Shown one piece after another: positions 1 to 6,073 of a stretch of DNA of 7,410 nucleotides. The stretch spans positions 2,131 through 9,540 of the forward strand of contig DDES01000147.1 in assembly GCA_002336765.1 (NCBI GenBank), read 5' to 3'. The notes below the pieces were generated by a model that had not been told where the DNA came from, made no database searches, and worked only from the letters and a program-made list of their open reading frames with translations. The translations under genes and the position numbers were made by a program. Origin of the DNA: Novosphingobium sp. UBA1948 (lineage in GTDB: Bacteria > Pseudomonadota > Alphaproteobacteria > Sphingomonadales > Sphingomonadaceae). How positions within the stretch are numbered: position 1 is the first letter of the stretch; every line of letters begins with the position of its first letter.

Positions 1-769
1 CCAGCACCGGCACCTTGGCGCCTTCGACGATCAGGCGGATGGTCACACGATTCTGGATGCCCAGCCCGCTGCCGATCGGCGCGCCCAAAGGCATCACGGC
101 CACCGCGCCCGCCTCTTCCAACTGCTTGGCGGCGATCGGATCGTCCACGCAATAGACCATCGGCAGAAAGCCTTCCCTGGCCAGCACTTCGGTCGCCTTC
201 AGCGTCTCGCGCATGTCGGGGTACAGCGTGCGCGCCTCGCCCAGCACTTCCAGTTTGACCAGATCCCAGCCGCCCGCCTCGCGCGCCAGCCGCAGGGTGC
301 GGATCGCGTCGTCAGCGGTAAAGCAACCGGCGGTGTTGGGCAGATAGGTCACCTGCTTGGGATCGATAAAATCGGTCAGCATCGGCGCCTTGGGATCGGT
401 CAGGTTCACGCGGCGCACGGCCACGGTCACGATCTCGGCCCCGCTGGCCTCCAGCGCGGCGGCGTTCTGGGCAAAGTCCTTGTACTTGCCTGTGCCCACG
501 ATCAGACGCGAACGGAATGTGCGCCCCGCAACGGTCCAAGTATCATCCGCAGCCACGTCACCACCTCCCACAAAATGCACGATTTCCAGTTGATCCCCGT
601 CGGCCAGCGCCACATCGGCCAAAGTGCTGCGCGGCACGATCACCGCATTGCGCTCTACCGCCACTTTGACAGGGTTCAGCCCGATGTCGGCCACCAGATC
701 GGCCACGGTTGCGCCCGCCGCAATGCTGCGCGGCTCGCCATTCACGATAAGGGATAGTTTGTGACTCAT
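1..769 (-). CDS. thiG: ThiS-ThiG fusion: sulfur carrier protein / thiazole synthase (3' end off window)
   Basis: Makes the thiazole half of thiamin in the cytoplasm: ThiG condenses deoxyxylulose phosphate, dehydroglycine and sulfur delivered by the ThiS C-terminal thiocarboxylate. The frame is open from ATG 769 to the window edge (256 codons). Residues 1-70 are a ThiS ubiquitin-like domain (VNGEPRSI near the start, ending HFVGGG). ThiG follows without a stop: VGTGKY (91-96), EIVTVAVRRVN (112-122), LPNTAGCFTADDA (143-155), KLEV with K172 as the expected Schiff-base lysine, and TLYPD (181-185). The usual ThiG length suggests about 70 residues are missing. Such bifunctional fusions are known in this group. 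The oddity is that ThiS normally needs a free C-terminal Gly-Gly, which is buried here; an internal GTG at 556 could also make ThiG alone. The start at 769 has only a weak ribosome site, 19 bp after the MerC-domain gene, so coupling is likely. Confidence 0.93.
   Translation of the reverse strand, partial: MSHKLSLIVNGEPRSIAAGATVADLVADIGLNPVKVAVERNAVIVPRSTLADVALADGDQLEIVHFVGGGDVAADDTWTVAGRTFRSRLIVGTGKYKDFAQNAAALEASGAEIVTVAVRRVNLTDPKAPMLTDFIDPKQVTYLPNTAGCFTADDAIRTLRLAREAGGWDLVKLEVLGEARTLYPDMRETLKATEVLAREGFLPMVYCVDDPIAAKQLEEAGAVAVMPLGAPIGSGLGIQNRVTIRLIVEGAKVPVL
554..568 (-). promoter_or_regulatory. Internal ribosome binding site and GTG start for stand-alone ThiG
   Basis: On the minus strand GGAGG (568 to 564) is followed by 7 nt and an in-frame GTG (556 to 554) that begins VAADDTWTVAG, which is where an unfused ThiG would start. 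The same bases are part of the GGA GGT GGT codons for the ThiS Gly-Gly-Gly tail. The site is seen directly; its use as a second start is inferred. Confidence 0.5.
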
Positions 770-788
770 GGCCAACGCCAATGGCCTG

Positions 789-1163
789 TCACGCGCAGTG
801 ACGCAAGTTCCGGATATGGGCAAAAGCCAACAAGCCCACACCGGGCAGCGTCACCAGCGCCTCCACCACGCCATGCGGCACCACCAGCCCCATGGCCATC
901 AACCCCAGCCCCGCGCCCGCGATCAGCAGCACCTCGCGCTGGCCATGCCGCGCTACGCCAAAGCCCAGACCCACCGCGCCAATCGCGATCGCCGCCATCA
1001 GCCCGATCTGGTGCACCTGCGGCGCGAAGAAAGCCCCGCCGCCCAGACCCATCAGCCCGACCAGCACCACGCCCGACACGCAATGCAGCAGGCACAGCGC
1101 CGACAGCGCCACGCCAAAGCGGTCCAGCTTGCCGCGAATCCAGTCGAGGAGGGGGGAGTTCAT
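789..1163 (-). CDS. MerC domain-containing membrane protein
   Basis: A 124-residue inner-membrane protein of the MerC family, whose founding member carries mercuric ion across the membrane in mer operons; the chromosomal sphingomonad type has no settled substrate. About four hydrophobic helices are visible (roughly 17-40, 52-70, 78-96 and 98-116). The family signature is present: LDRFGVALSALCLLHC, with C24, H27 and C28 in the first helix as possible metal ligands, and a C-terminal AHIRNLRHC (H116, C123). No merA, merT, merP or merR is nearby, so mercury resistance should not be assumed. I chose ATG 1163 because it matches the family N-terminus; an in-frame ATG at 1229 has a better AAGG ribosome site but would add 22 unlike residues and place the inverted repeat at 1179-1195 inside the gene. 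It ends 19 bp before thiSG, so the two are probably cotranscribed. Confidence 0.8.
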   Translation of the reverse strand: MNSPLLDWIRGKLDRFGVALSALCLLHCVSGVVLVGLMGLGGGAFFAPQVHQIGLMAAIAIGAVGLGFGVARHGQREVLLIAGAGLGLMAMGLVVPHGVVEALVTLPGVGLLAFAHIRNLRHCA

Positions 1164-1178
1164 GGTGCGCCGATCTTT

Positions 1179-1195
1179 ATGATATTTTGTATCAT
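1179..1195. promoter_or_regulatory. Perfect inverted repeat, Fur-family-like operator between merC and ctaA
   Basis: ATGATA (1179-1184) and TATCAT (1190-1195) are exact reverse complements around a 5-nt AT-rich spacer. Read as a 7-1-7 Fur box, the central 15 bp match the classical TGATAAT-N-ATTATCA pattern at 11 of 14 scored positions. It lies 15 bp upstream of the MerC-domain start and 116 bp upstream of ctaA, inside the 148-bp divergent spacer. A -10-like TACAAT at 1208-1213 on the plus strand would place a ctaA -35 over this repeat. Which regulator binds (Fur, Zur or another) cannot be told from the sequence. Confidence 0.5.
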
Positions 1196-1311
1196 CGCGC
1201 AAGCTGTTACAATTTTTCAGGTCAAACATCTGCGACCTTTTCCGATAACCCCTTCCCGCCGTGTAATTTTTCGGTCATCACGGCGTCCATTGCTGAAAGG
1301 ATTTTCCGAGG

Positions 1312-2355
1312 ATGGTCTTCCCCCAACCCATCAAGGATGCCCCTTTACCGATCGCGCGATGGTTGTGGACCGTGGCGGCGATGGTGGTGGGCATTGTTGT
1401 GATCGGCGGCATCACGCGGCTCACCGAATCGGGCGTGTCGATCACCGAATGGAAGCCGGTCACCGGCGCCCTGCCCCCGCTCTCCGAGGCGGATTGGCAG
1501 ATGGAATTCGCCAAATATCAGGCCACCCCGCAATATCAGCTGATCAATGGTCCGGCCGGCATGACTCTGGCCACCTATAAGGCGATCTTCTTTTGGGAAT
1601 GGTTTCACCGCCTGCTGGCGCGCAGCATCGGCATGGTGTTTGCGCTGCCTCTACTGTGGTTCTGGATCAAGGATCGCATTCCGCAGGGCTACAAGCCCCG
1701 ATTGCTGGCGCTGTTGGCGTTGGGCGCTTTGCAGGGCGCGGTGGGCTGGTGGATGGTCAAATCGGGCATCGCGCAGGATGTGAAGGTCAGCCATGTGCGG
1801 CTGGCGGTACATCTGTCGGTGGCCCTGTTCACGCTGGCGGGGCTGGTGTGGACGGCGCTTGATCTTCAGGCGCTGGCGCGTGGACAGGCGCGTTCGCGCC
1901 TGACAGGCATGGCTATGCTGGCGCTGGCCATGCTGGCGGTGCAACTGGTGTGGGGGGCGCTACTGGCCGGGCTGCGCGCGGGCCATGTGTCAAACACATG
2001 GCCGTTGATGTTCGGTCATATCTGGCCGGGCGCGACCTATACGGATCAGACCCTGCTAGCCGCCATCACCAGCGATCCAGCCATTGTCCATTTCCTGCAT
2101 CGCTGGTGGGCATGGGCGGTGGTGGCCGTGCTGGTGGTGATGGCGCGGCGGTTGAAGCGCATCGGCGCGCGCCCTGCCAGCATCGCCATCCATTCCGCCT
2201 TTGGCACACAGGTCCTGCTGGGTATCGCTACGGTGATGAGCGGCGTGGTGATCTGGATCGCGGTGCTGCATCAATTGACCGGCGCGCTGCTGCTGGTGGC
2301 TACGGTGTGGGGTGCCCATGGTCTGGGCGCGCCGCGACGGGGAGTGAGAACATGA
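1312..2355 (+). CDS. ctaA: Heme A synthase, CtaA/COX15 type 2
   Basis: Oxidises the C8 methyl of heme O to the formyl group of heme A, the cofactor of aa3-type cytochrome c oxidase; integral inner-membrane protein. The 347 residues fit the family and show about eight membrane helices. Family motifs in order: GGITRLTESGVSITEWKP (32-49), EWFHR with E96 and H99, SHVRLAVHL with H161 and H167, FLHRWWAW with H263, and LHQLTGALLL with H320. These histidines include the expected ligands of the two hemes. There is no cysteine anywhere in the protein, so the periplasmic disulfide pair of the Bacillus type is absent, as expected for the alphaproteobacterial/mitochondrial type. AAGGA at 1297-1301 precedes the ATG by 10 nt. 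It heads a tight run with cutA, whose ATG overlaps the ctaA TGA (ATGA). No ctaB or cox genes are in view. Confidence 0.96.
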   Translation: MVFPQPIKDAPLPIARWLWTVAAMVVGIVVIGGITRLTESGVSITEWKPVTGALPPLSEADWQMEFAKYQATPQYQLINGPAGMTLATYKAIFFWEWFHRLLARSIGMVFALPLLWFWIKDRIPQGYKPRLLALLALGALQGAVGWWMVKSGIAQDVKVSHVRLAVHLSVALFTLAGLVWTALDLQALARGQARSRLTGMAMLALAMLAVQLVWGALLAGLRAGHVSNTWPLMFGHIWPGATYTDQTLLAAITSDPAIVHFLHRWWAWAVVAVLVVMARRLKRIGARPASIAIHSAFGTQVLLGIATVMSGVVIWIAVLHQLTGALLLVATVWGAHGLGAPRRGVRT

Positions 2356-2729
2356 ACGAAGCCGATACGACCCTGCCTCGCCCCGCACTGGTTTGGTGCC
2401 CCTTTCCCGACGAGAACAGCGCCATGCAGGCAGCCGATACGCTGCTGGACGAGGAACTGGTGGCCTGCGCCAATATCCTGCCTGGCATGCGCTCGCTGTC
2501 GCGCTGGAAGGGGTTAAAAGACGAAGGCCGCGAGGTCGGCGTTTTGTTCAAGAGCAACGAACGGGCGCTCGAAGCTGCCATAGGGCGAATCGCCGCATTG
2601 CACCCCTACCAGACCCCCGCGATCCTCGGCTGGGTGTGTGACGCGGCTTCACCTGCTACGCTGGAATGGCTTTCCGGGCTCAATCCGCCGCCTCTCGACA
2701 CGCCGCCGCGCAGCTCAATGGAAGACTGA
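2352..2729 (+). CDS. cutA: Divalent-cation tolerance protein CutA
   Basis: A small trimeric cytoplasmic protein linked genetically to copper/divalent metal tolerance; its true biochemical role is unsettled. The 125 residues are near the usual 105-115 plus a short Pro-rich C-terminal tail (about 111-125). Family motifs: VACANILPGMRSLSRWKG (37-54), EVGVLFKS (61-68) and HPYQTPAILGW (84-94). C16, C39 and H84 correspond to residues discussed as metal ligands in E. coli CutA1. The ATG overlaps the ctaA stop by 4 nt and is preceded by GGGGAG at about 2339-2344, so translation is probably coupled to ctaA. The next gene starts 2 nt after its stop. Confidence 0.93.
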   Translation: MNEADTTLPRPALVWCPFPDENSAMQAADTLLDEELVACANILPGMRSLSRWKGLKDEGREVGVLFKSNERALEAAIGRIAALHPYQTPAILGWVCDAASPATLEWLSGLNPPPLDTPPRSSMED

Positions 2730-2731
2730 CC

Positions 2732-3469
2732 ATGACGCGATCAGCCCGTGTGACAGGTTTCGGCACTCTGGCCTTGCTGGCGCTGACGCCGCTGGCGGCA
2801 CAGGCGCAGCATGCGGCAGCGCCCGCCATCTGCCACGCGGGTTTCGAGGCGCCCGCCCGCCCGATGCATTTCACGCGCGAGCTGCGGCGGTCACTGTTCG
2901 ATGGCAAGGAACTGGTGGTGATCCGGCATTACACGGTCACCTTCACCCCCACGCCCACCGGCTTTCGCGTGGACGGGACAAGCGCGGGCACCGATGTTGC
3001 AGCGCCCGAACGGCTGGCGCCGCTGGCGGAACTGGAGCGCAAACGACCCGATACCAGCATGTTCCCGCTGACGCTCGACAGGACAGGCCAGATTGTCCAG
3101 AGCAGCGAGCGCGGGCCGGATATTCCGGGCAAGGCGCAACCTTTGGCCGACGGGTTAATCGCAGGCGCGGGGTTGAAGGGGCTGGCGCAGGAACAGGCCG
3201 CGCAATTTGTCGACCGGCTGGTCGCGGCGCAGGGGCCAGGGATCAACCAATGGCCCGCGCTGCTGTTCCGGCCCGGCAACCGCCCGATGGAGGCACATCA
3301 GGAATTGCCCCTGCCCGGTGGTGGCAAGGGCATGGTATCGATCACGCTCGATCCGGAGGCTGCGGGCCCCTGCGCGCTGATGCAGCGACTGGAGCGCAAG
3401 GTGGAAACCGTGGTGGGGACACAGGTGCGCCGCACGCGGGAAATCTGGACACTCAGCCCCGCCCCATAA
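2732..3469 (+). CDS. Secreted/periplasmic protein of unknown function
   Basis: A 245-residue protein that I do not recognise. Residues 1-26 look like a Sec signal peptide: basic start (MTRSAR), hydrophobic core (FGTLALLALTPLA) and an AQA cleavage motif. The mature part has no further membrane helix and only two cysteines, C34 close to the N-terminus and C214 near the C-terminus, which could form a disulfide in the periplasm. The middle (about 45-80) alternates polar and hydrophobic residues, suggesting beta strands; 136-170 looks helical. No catalytic motif or lipobox was seen. ATG 2732 lies 2 nt after the cutA stop with GGAAGA at 2720-2725; an in-frame ATG at 2666 would lie inside cutA and spoil the signal peptide. 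It is last in the ctaA-cutA run, but a role in heme or metal handling is only a guess from position. Confidence 0.8.
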   Translation: MTRSARVTGFGTLALLALTPLAAQAQHAAAPAICHAGFEAPARPMHFTRELRRSLFDGKELVVIRHYTVTFTPTPTGFRVDGTSAGTDVAAPERLAPLAELERKRPDTSMFPLTLDRTGQIVQSSERGPDIPGKAQPLADGLIAGAGLKGLAQEQAAQFVDRLVAAQGPGINQWPALLFRPGNRPMEAHQELPLPGGGKGMVSITLDPEAAGPCALMQRLERKVETVVGTQVRRTREIWTLSPAP

Positions 3470-3494
3470 GGCGCGGTATTATTTTACCTCCCGC

Positions 3495-3518
3495 AAGGGG
3501 CGCCGAAAACCGCCCTTT
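3495..3518 (+). terminator. Weak hairpin after the ctaA-cutA operon
   Basis: AAGGGGCG (3495-3502) can pair with CGCCCTTT (3511-3518), an 8-bp stem with one G-U pair and an 8-nt loop. It lies 25 nt after the stop at 3469, but only a broken T stretch follows, so it is at best a weak intrinsic terminator. Confidence 0.3.
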
Positions 3519-3521
3519 CGC

Positions 3522-3550
3522 TTGACTCTGGCGCGCGAATCCGCAAAAGG
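3522..3550 (+). promoter_or_regulatory. Possible rplM-rpsI promoter (-35 TTGACT)
   Basis: TTGACT at 3522-3527 is close to the consensus -35 box and sits about 85 nt before rplM. The -10 expected 17 nt later (3545-3550) is poor, which is common in alphaproteobacterial promoters. If this is the start, the hairpin at 3561-3591 lies in the transcribed leader. Confidence 0.35.
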
Positions 3551-3560
3551 CCCGCCATCT

Positions 3561-3591
3561 CCCCGCCGGACCTGCCGGTGGGGTCGTTTTT
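3561..3591 (+). terminator. Terminator-like hairpin with T-run in the rplM leader
   Basis: CCCCGCCGG (3561-3569) pairs with CCGGTGGGG (3575-3583) with one G-U pair, giving a 9-bp GC-rich stem and a 5-nt loop. TCG and then five T follow (3587-3591). It ends 19 nt before the rplM ATG. It may end transcription from the ctaA operon, or act as an attenuator in the ribosomal protein leader. Confidence 0.6.
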
Positions 3592-3610
3592 ATACGGGAA
3601 TCGAACAGCC

Positions 3611-4090
3611 ATGAAGGCTCTGTCCAAGATGACCCAGTCGGCCAAGCCGGCAGAGGTCGAAAAGAAGTGGCATCTGATTGATGCCGAAGGTCTGGTGCTC
3701 GGCCGCCTTGCCGTCATCATCGCCAATGTTCTGCGCGGCAAGCACAAGCCCAGCTTCACCCCCCATGTCGATTGCGGTGACCATGTCGTCGTGATCAACG
3801 CGGACAAGGTGCGTCTGACCGGCAACAAGCTGAAGAACAAGACGTACTACAAGCACACTGGCTATGCCGGTGGCATCAAGGAAGTGACCGCAGCCAAGGT
3901 GCTGGAAGGCCGCTTCCCCGAGCGCGTGCTGGAAAAGGCTGTTGAGCGTATGATCCCGCGTGGTCCGCTCGGCCGCAACCAGATGCGCGCCCTGCATCTC
4001 TACGCCGGTGCCGAGCATCCGCATGCGGGCACCCAGCCCCAGCCGCTGGATGTCGCTAGCCGTAACCGCAAGAACAAGGTGGGTGCGTAA
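3611..4090 (+). CDS. rplM: 50S ribosomal protein L13
   Basis: An early-assembling large-subunit protein that binds 23S rRNA. The 159 residues match the alphaproteobacterial length (about 142 in E. coli plus a short N-terminal extension). Diagnostic stretches: KKWHLIDAEGLVLGRLA (18-34), INADKVRLTGNK (62-73), KTYYKHTGYAGG (77-88), MIPRGPLGR (114-122) and LHLYAGAEHPH (128-138). The start at 3611 (MKALSK) agrees with sphingomonad L13; an in-frame ATG at 3578 lies inside the leader hairpin, and ATG 3629 has no ribosome site. A GGGA about 11 nt upstream is the only ribosome-site candidate. Its TAA shares one base with the rpsI ATG (TAATG), the usual coupled pair. Lys and Asn codons are nearly all AAG and AAC, as expected for a highly expressed gene. 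Confidence 0.98.
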   Translation: MKALSKMTQSAKPAEVEKKWHLIDAEGLVLGRLAVIIANVLRGKHKPSFTPHVDCGDHVVVINADKVRLTGNKLKNKTYYKHTGYAGGIKEVTAAKVLEGRFPERVLEKAVERMIPRGPLGRNQMRALHLYAGAEHPHAGTQPQPLDVASRNRKNKVGA

Positions 4091-4575
4091 TGTCTGAAGA
4101 ATTCTCCGCTCTCGCCGATCTGGGCACCGAATCGCCCGTCGCTCCGGCTGCTCCCGCCACCCCGCTGCGCGCCAAGGAAGTTGACGCCCAGGGTCGTTCG
4201 TATGCCACCGGCCGCCGCAAGGACGCCGTGGCCCGCGTGTGGATCAAGCCCGGCACGGGCAAGGTCACCGTCAACGGTCGCGATCAGGAAGTCTATTTCG
4301 CCCGTCCGACCCTGCGTCTGGTGATCAACCAGCCCTTCGCCATCTCGGATCGCGCCGGCGCCTATGACGTTGTCGCCACCGTCAAGGGTGGTGGTCTGTC
4401 GGGTCAGGCCGGTGCCGTGAAGCACGGTATCTCGCAGGCTCTTACCAAGTTCGAGCCCGCGCTGCGTGGCGTGGTCAAGGCCGCTGGCTTCCTGACCCGC
4501 GACAGCCGCGCTGTCGAGCGTAAGAAGTACGGCAAGGCGAAGGCTCGCAAGAGCTTCCAGTTCTCGAAGCGCTAA
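4090..4575 (+). CDS. rpsI: 30S ribosomal protein S9
   Basis: A small-subunit protein whose C-terminal tail reaches the P-site tRNA. The protein has 161 residues: the conserved core starts at about 37 (SYATGRRKDAVARVW), followed by the signature GGGLSGQAGAVKHGISQAL (100-118) and the basic tail RKKYGKAKARKSFQFSKR (144-161) ending in the conserved SKR. The first 35 or so residues are an acidic, Ala/Pro-rich extension absent from E. coli S9 but usual in alphaproteobacteria. AAGGTGG at 4076-4082 sits 7 nt before the ATG, within the end of rplM. The strong terminator at 4601-4630 closes the operon. Confidence 0.98.
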   Translation: MSEEFSALADLGTESPVAPAAPATPLRAKEVDAQGRSYATGRRKDAVARVWIKPGTGKVTVNGRDQEVYFARPTLRLVINQPFAISDRAGAYDVVATVKGGGLSGQAGAVKHGISQALTKFEPALRGVVKAAGFLTRDSRAVERKKYGKAKARKSFQFSKR

Positions 4576-4600
4576 GTTTCGGGCAACTTGCCAAACAGAC

Positions 4601-4630
4601 AAAGGGCTGGCCTTCGGGCTGGCCCTTTTT
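4601..4630 (+). terminator. Strong Rho-independent terminator of rplM-rpsI
   Basis: AAAGGGCTGGCC (4601-4612) pairs fully with GGCTGGCCCTTT (4617-4628), including two G-U pairs, around a stabilising TTCG tetraloop (4613-4616); five T follow (4626-4630). It starts 25 nt after the rpsI stop. Confidence 0.93.
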
Positions 4631-4657
4631 CTATGGTGGCACGCGGGGAGAGAAGAC

Positions 4658-5290
4658 ATGGGCGCAAAGACACTTTGGCACCGCAATGCGCTGGGCGCCG
4701 CGGGCGCCTTGCTGGGCATGGCAGCCGTGGGCTTTATCACGCGGGGCTTGGCCGGTGGCGATCCAGCGGCGGCATGGCTGGCGGCACCGGTGGGGGCTTC
4801 GGCACTGCTGGTCTTTGCCCTGCCCGCCAGCCCGCTGGCGCAACCATGGCCGGTGATCGGCGGCAATCTGGTGGCGGGCGTGACCGGACATATGCTGGGC
4901 CTCTCGGGCCTTCCGCTGCCCTTGGCGGTGGCACTGGCGGTTGGTTTGGCAACAGGCGCGATGATGCTGATGCGCTGCGTACACCCGCCCGCTGGCGGCA
5001 CGGCGGCGCTGATGGCGCTCGGCGGCCCGGCCATTGCCAAGGCGGGTTGGGGTTTCCTGTTACATCCTTTGGGGATCAATCTGGCGGTGCTGGTGGTCGC
5101 GGGTGTGATCTGGCACCGGCTGACCGGCCATTCCTATCCGCACCGAGCGGCGGCCCCGCCCATGCCGCAAAAGCGCATCGAGCTGCACCATATCGAACAG
5201 GTTCTGGAAGAGTGGGACGAGACGCTCGACATTGATCCGCAAGACCTCGCCGCGCTGATTCGTGCGGTGGAGGCCAAGGCTCACGCGTAA
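4658..5290 (+). CDS. HPP family integral membrane protein
   Basis: A 210-residue inner-membrane protein of the HPP family. Members in cyanobacteria and plant chloroplasts have been linked to nitrite transport; the role in proteobacteria is unproven. The family signature MRCVHPPAGGTAAL lies at 105-118 (H109-P110-P111), and APVGASALLVFALP (43-56) with PWPVIGGN (63-70) is also typical. Four to five hydrophobic segments are visible (about 11-29, 41-57, 67-84, 88-106, 135-152). A soluble, mostly acidic tail follows (about 170-210, with HHIEQVLEEWDETLDIDPQD), probably cytoplasmic. GGGGAG at 4645-4650 precedes the ATG. The gene starts 27 nt after the rpsI terminator, leaving little room for its own promoter, so it may depend on read-through. 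Its 3' end overlaps the convergent phosphoesterase gene by 10 bp. No nitrate or nitrite genes are adjacent. Confidence 0.9.
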   Translation: MGAKTLWHRNALGAAGALLGMAAVGFITRGLAGGDPAAAWLAAPVGASALLVFALPASPLAQPWPVIGGNLVAGVTGHMLGLSGLPLPLAVALAVGLATGAMMLMRCVHPPAGGTAALMALGGPAIAKAGWGFLLHPLGINLAVLVVAGVIWHRLTGHSYPHRAAAPPMPQKRIELHHIEQVLEEWDETLDIDPQDLAALIRAVEAKAHA

Positions 5291-6066
5291 CGGCGGACAC
5301 TCACCGACAGGGCGCCTTCCGCCCATTCCAGCCTGTTGTAGGACGGCGCCGTGGCACGGGTGCGCTCGGACAAAGTACCCGCGCCGATGATGCGGATCGG
5401 GCCTTGAGGCGTCTCCACCAGTCTGTCGAACGGATCATGCACATGGCCCGACAGCACCGCCGTCACACCCGCCCCCGCCAGCGCCGCCAGCGCGCGCTGG
5501 CCGCCGCGCGTAGAGCCGGAACCTTGATGGTCGCTTCGCGTGTTGCCAAAAACCGGTGCCCACTTTTTGGCGCGATGCTTGGCAGTATCGGCATCCACCA
5601 GCGGGTGATGACAGGCCACCAGCTTCAAGCCACGGGCACCCTCCAGCCGCCGCAGCGCCGCAGACAAAGCGGGTTGTTTGACGCAGCCCTTGGACCAGTT
5701 GATCCGCCATTGTGCAGGGGTCACTGTGGGCAGCGATGCCAAGGCCACATCGGCAATCGGCAGATCCGAGTGCGCGCGCGTCCGCATCGCCTCGAACCGC
5801 GCGAAGGGGCGGCGCAGGCGCGTCACCATTTCCCAGTAATAGGGCATGTCATGGTTGCCCGGCTCGATGCTGACCGGAACCCCCAGTGCCGCCAGATAGT
5901 CCGCCGCCGCATCGAATTCGCGGGTCGTGCCGCGCATGGTGAGATCGCCGGTGCAGATCACGCCATCGGGCCGGTGCTGTGCGATCTCCCCCGCCAGCCA
6001 GTCGAGCGCGGCGCGATCCTCGGCGCCAAAATGCAGGTCGGAGATGTGGAAGAGCGTGGTGGCCAT
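5281..6066 (-). CDS. Metallophosphoesterase (calcineurin-like)
   Basis: A 261-residue cytoplasmic hydrolase with a binuclear metal centre. All family motifs are present in order: D10-x-H12 (HISDLHFG), G40-D41 (TGDLT), G70-N71-H72-D73 (GNHD), H153/H154 (CHHP) and G207-H208-V-H210 (GHVH). It resembles CpdA-type (cAMP phosphodiesterase-like) class III enzymes, but the substrate cannot be read from the sequence. I chose ATG 6066 because MATTLFHISDLHFG is the normal N-terminus; the longer frame from 6120 would overlap the gene upstream. It starts 7 nt after the stop of the membrane protein gene and is probably the last gene of the fumarase operon. Its stop lies inside the 3' end of the HPP gene on the other strand, with no terminator visible between them. 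Confidence 0.93.
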   Translation of the reverse strand: MATTLFHISDLHFGAEDRAALDWLAGEIAQHRPDGVICTGDLTMRGTTREFDAAADYLAALGVPVSIEPGNHDMPYYWEMVTRLRRPFARFEAMRTRAHSDLPIADVALASLPTVTPAQWRINWSKGCVKQPALSAALRRLEGARGLKLVACHHPLVDADTAKHRAKKWAPVFGNTRSDHQGSGSTRGGQRALAALAGAGVTAVLSGHVHDPFDRLVETPQGPIRIIGAGTLSERTRATAPSYNRLEWAEGALSVSVRRYA

Positions 6067-6073
6067 TCGCCGT

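Noticed and set aside
557..570. Programmed -1 frameshift at the ThiS-ThiG junction as the main explanation.
   Set aside because: A -1 TGA is present, but the codons do not form a canonical slippery heptamer and the glycine tRNA would re-pair poorly; kept only as an alternative in the finding.
789..1163. A mercury-resistance (mer) operon.
   Set aside because: Only a MerC-like domain is present; no merR, merT, merP or merA is in the window.
1164..1311. A TPP riboswitch upstream of the merC-thiSG genes.
   Set aside because: I looked for the conserved CTGAGA and ACCTGATC-type elements on the minus strand and did not find them here or in the 19-bp merC-thiSG gap.
768..1580. A 270-codon plus-strand frame running from thiSG through the MerC-domain gene into ctaA.
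   Set aside because: It is antisense to the MerC-domain gene, out of frame with ctaA, and crosses the divergent promoter region; His/Gln/Arg-rich shadow.
2638..3525. A 295-codon plus-strand frame overlapping the secreted protein gene.
   Set aside because: It is out of frame with the protein that has a signal peptide and good ribosome site, and is rich in Gly/Arg/Ala without motifs.
4581..4593. Short GGCAA-C-TTGCC palindrome after rpsI.
   Set aside because: Five-base arms with a one-base centre are expected by chance at this composition, and nothing links it to a function.
4000..5079. A 359-codon open frame on the minus strand across rplM, rpsI and the HPP gene.
   Set aside because: It is antisense to three well-supported genes, is Ala/Pro/Ser-rich low-complexity sequence typical of high-GC shadow frames, and shows no domain.
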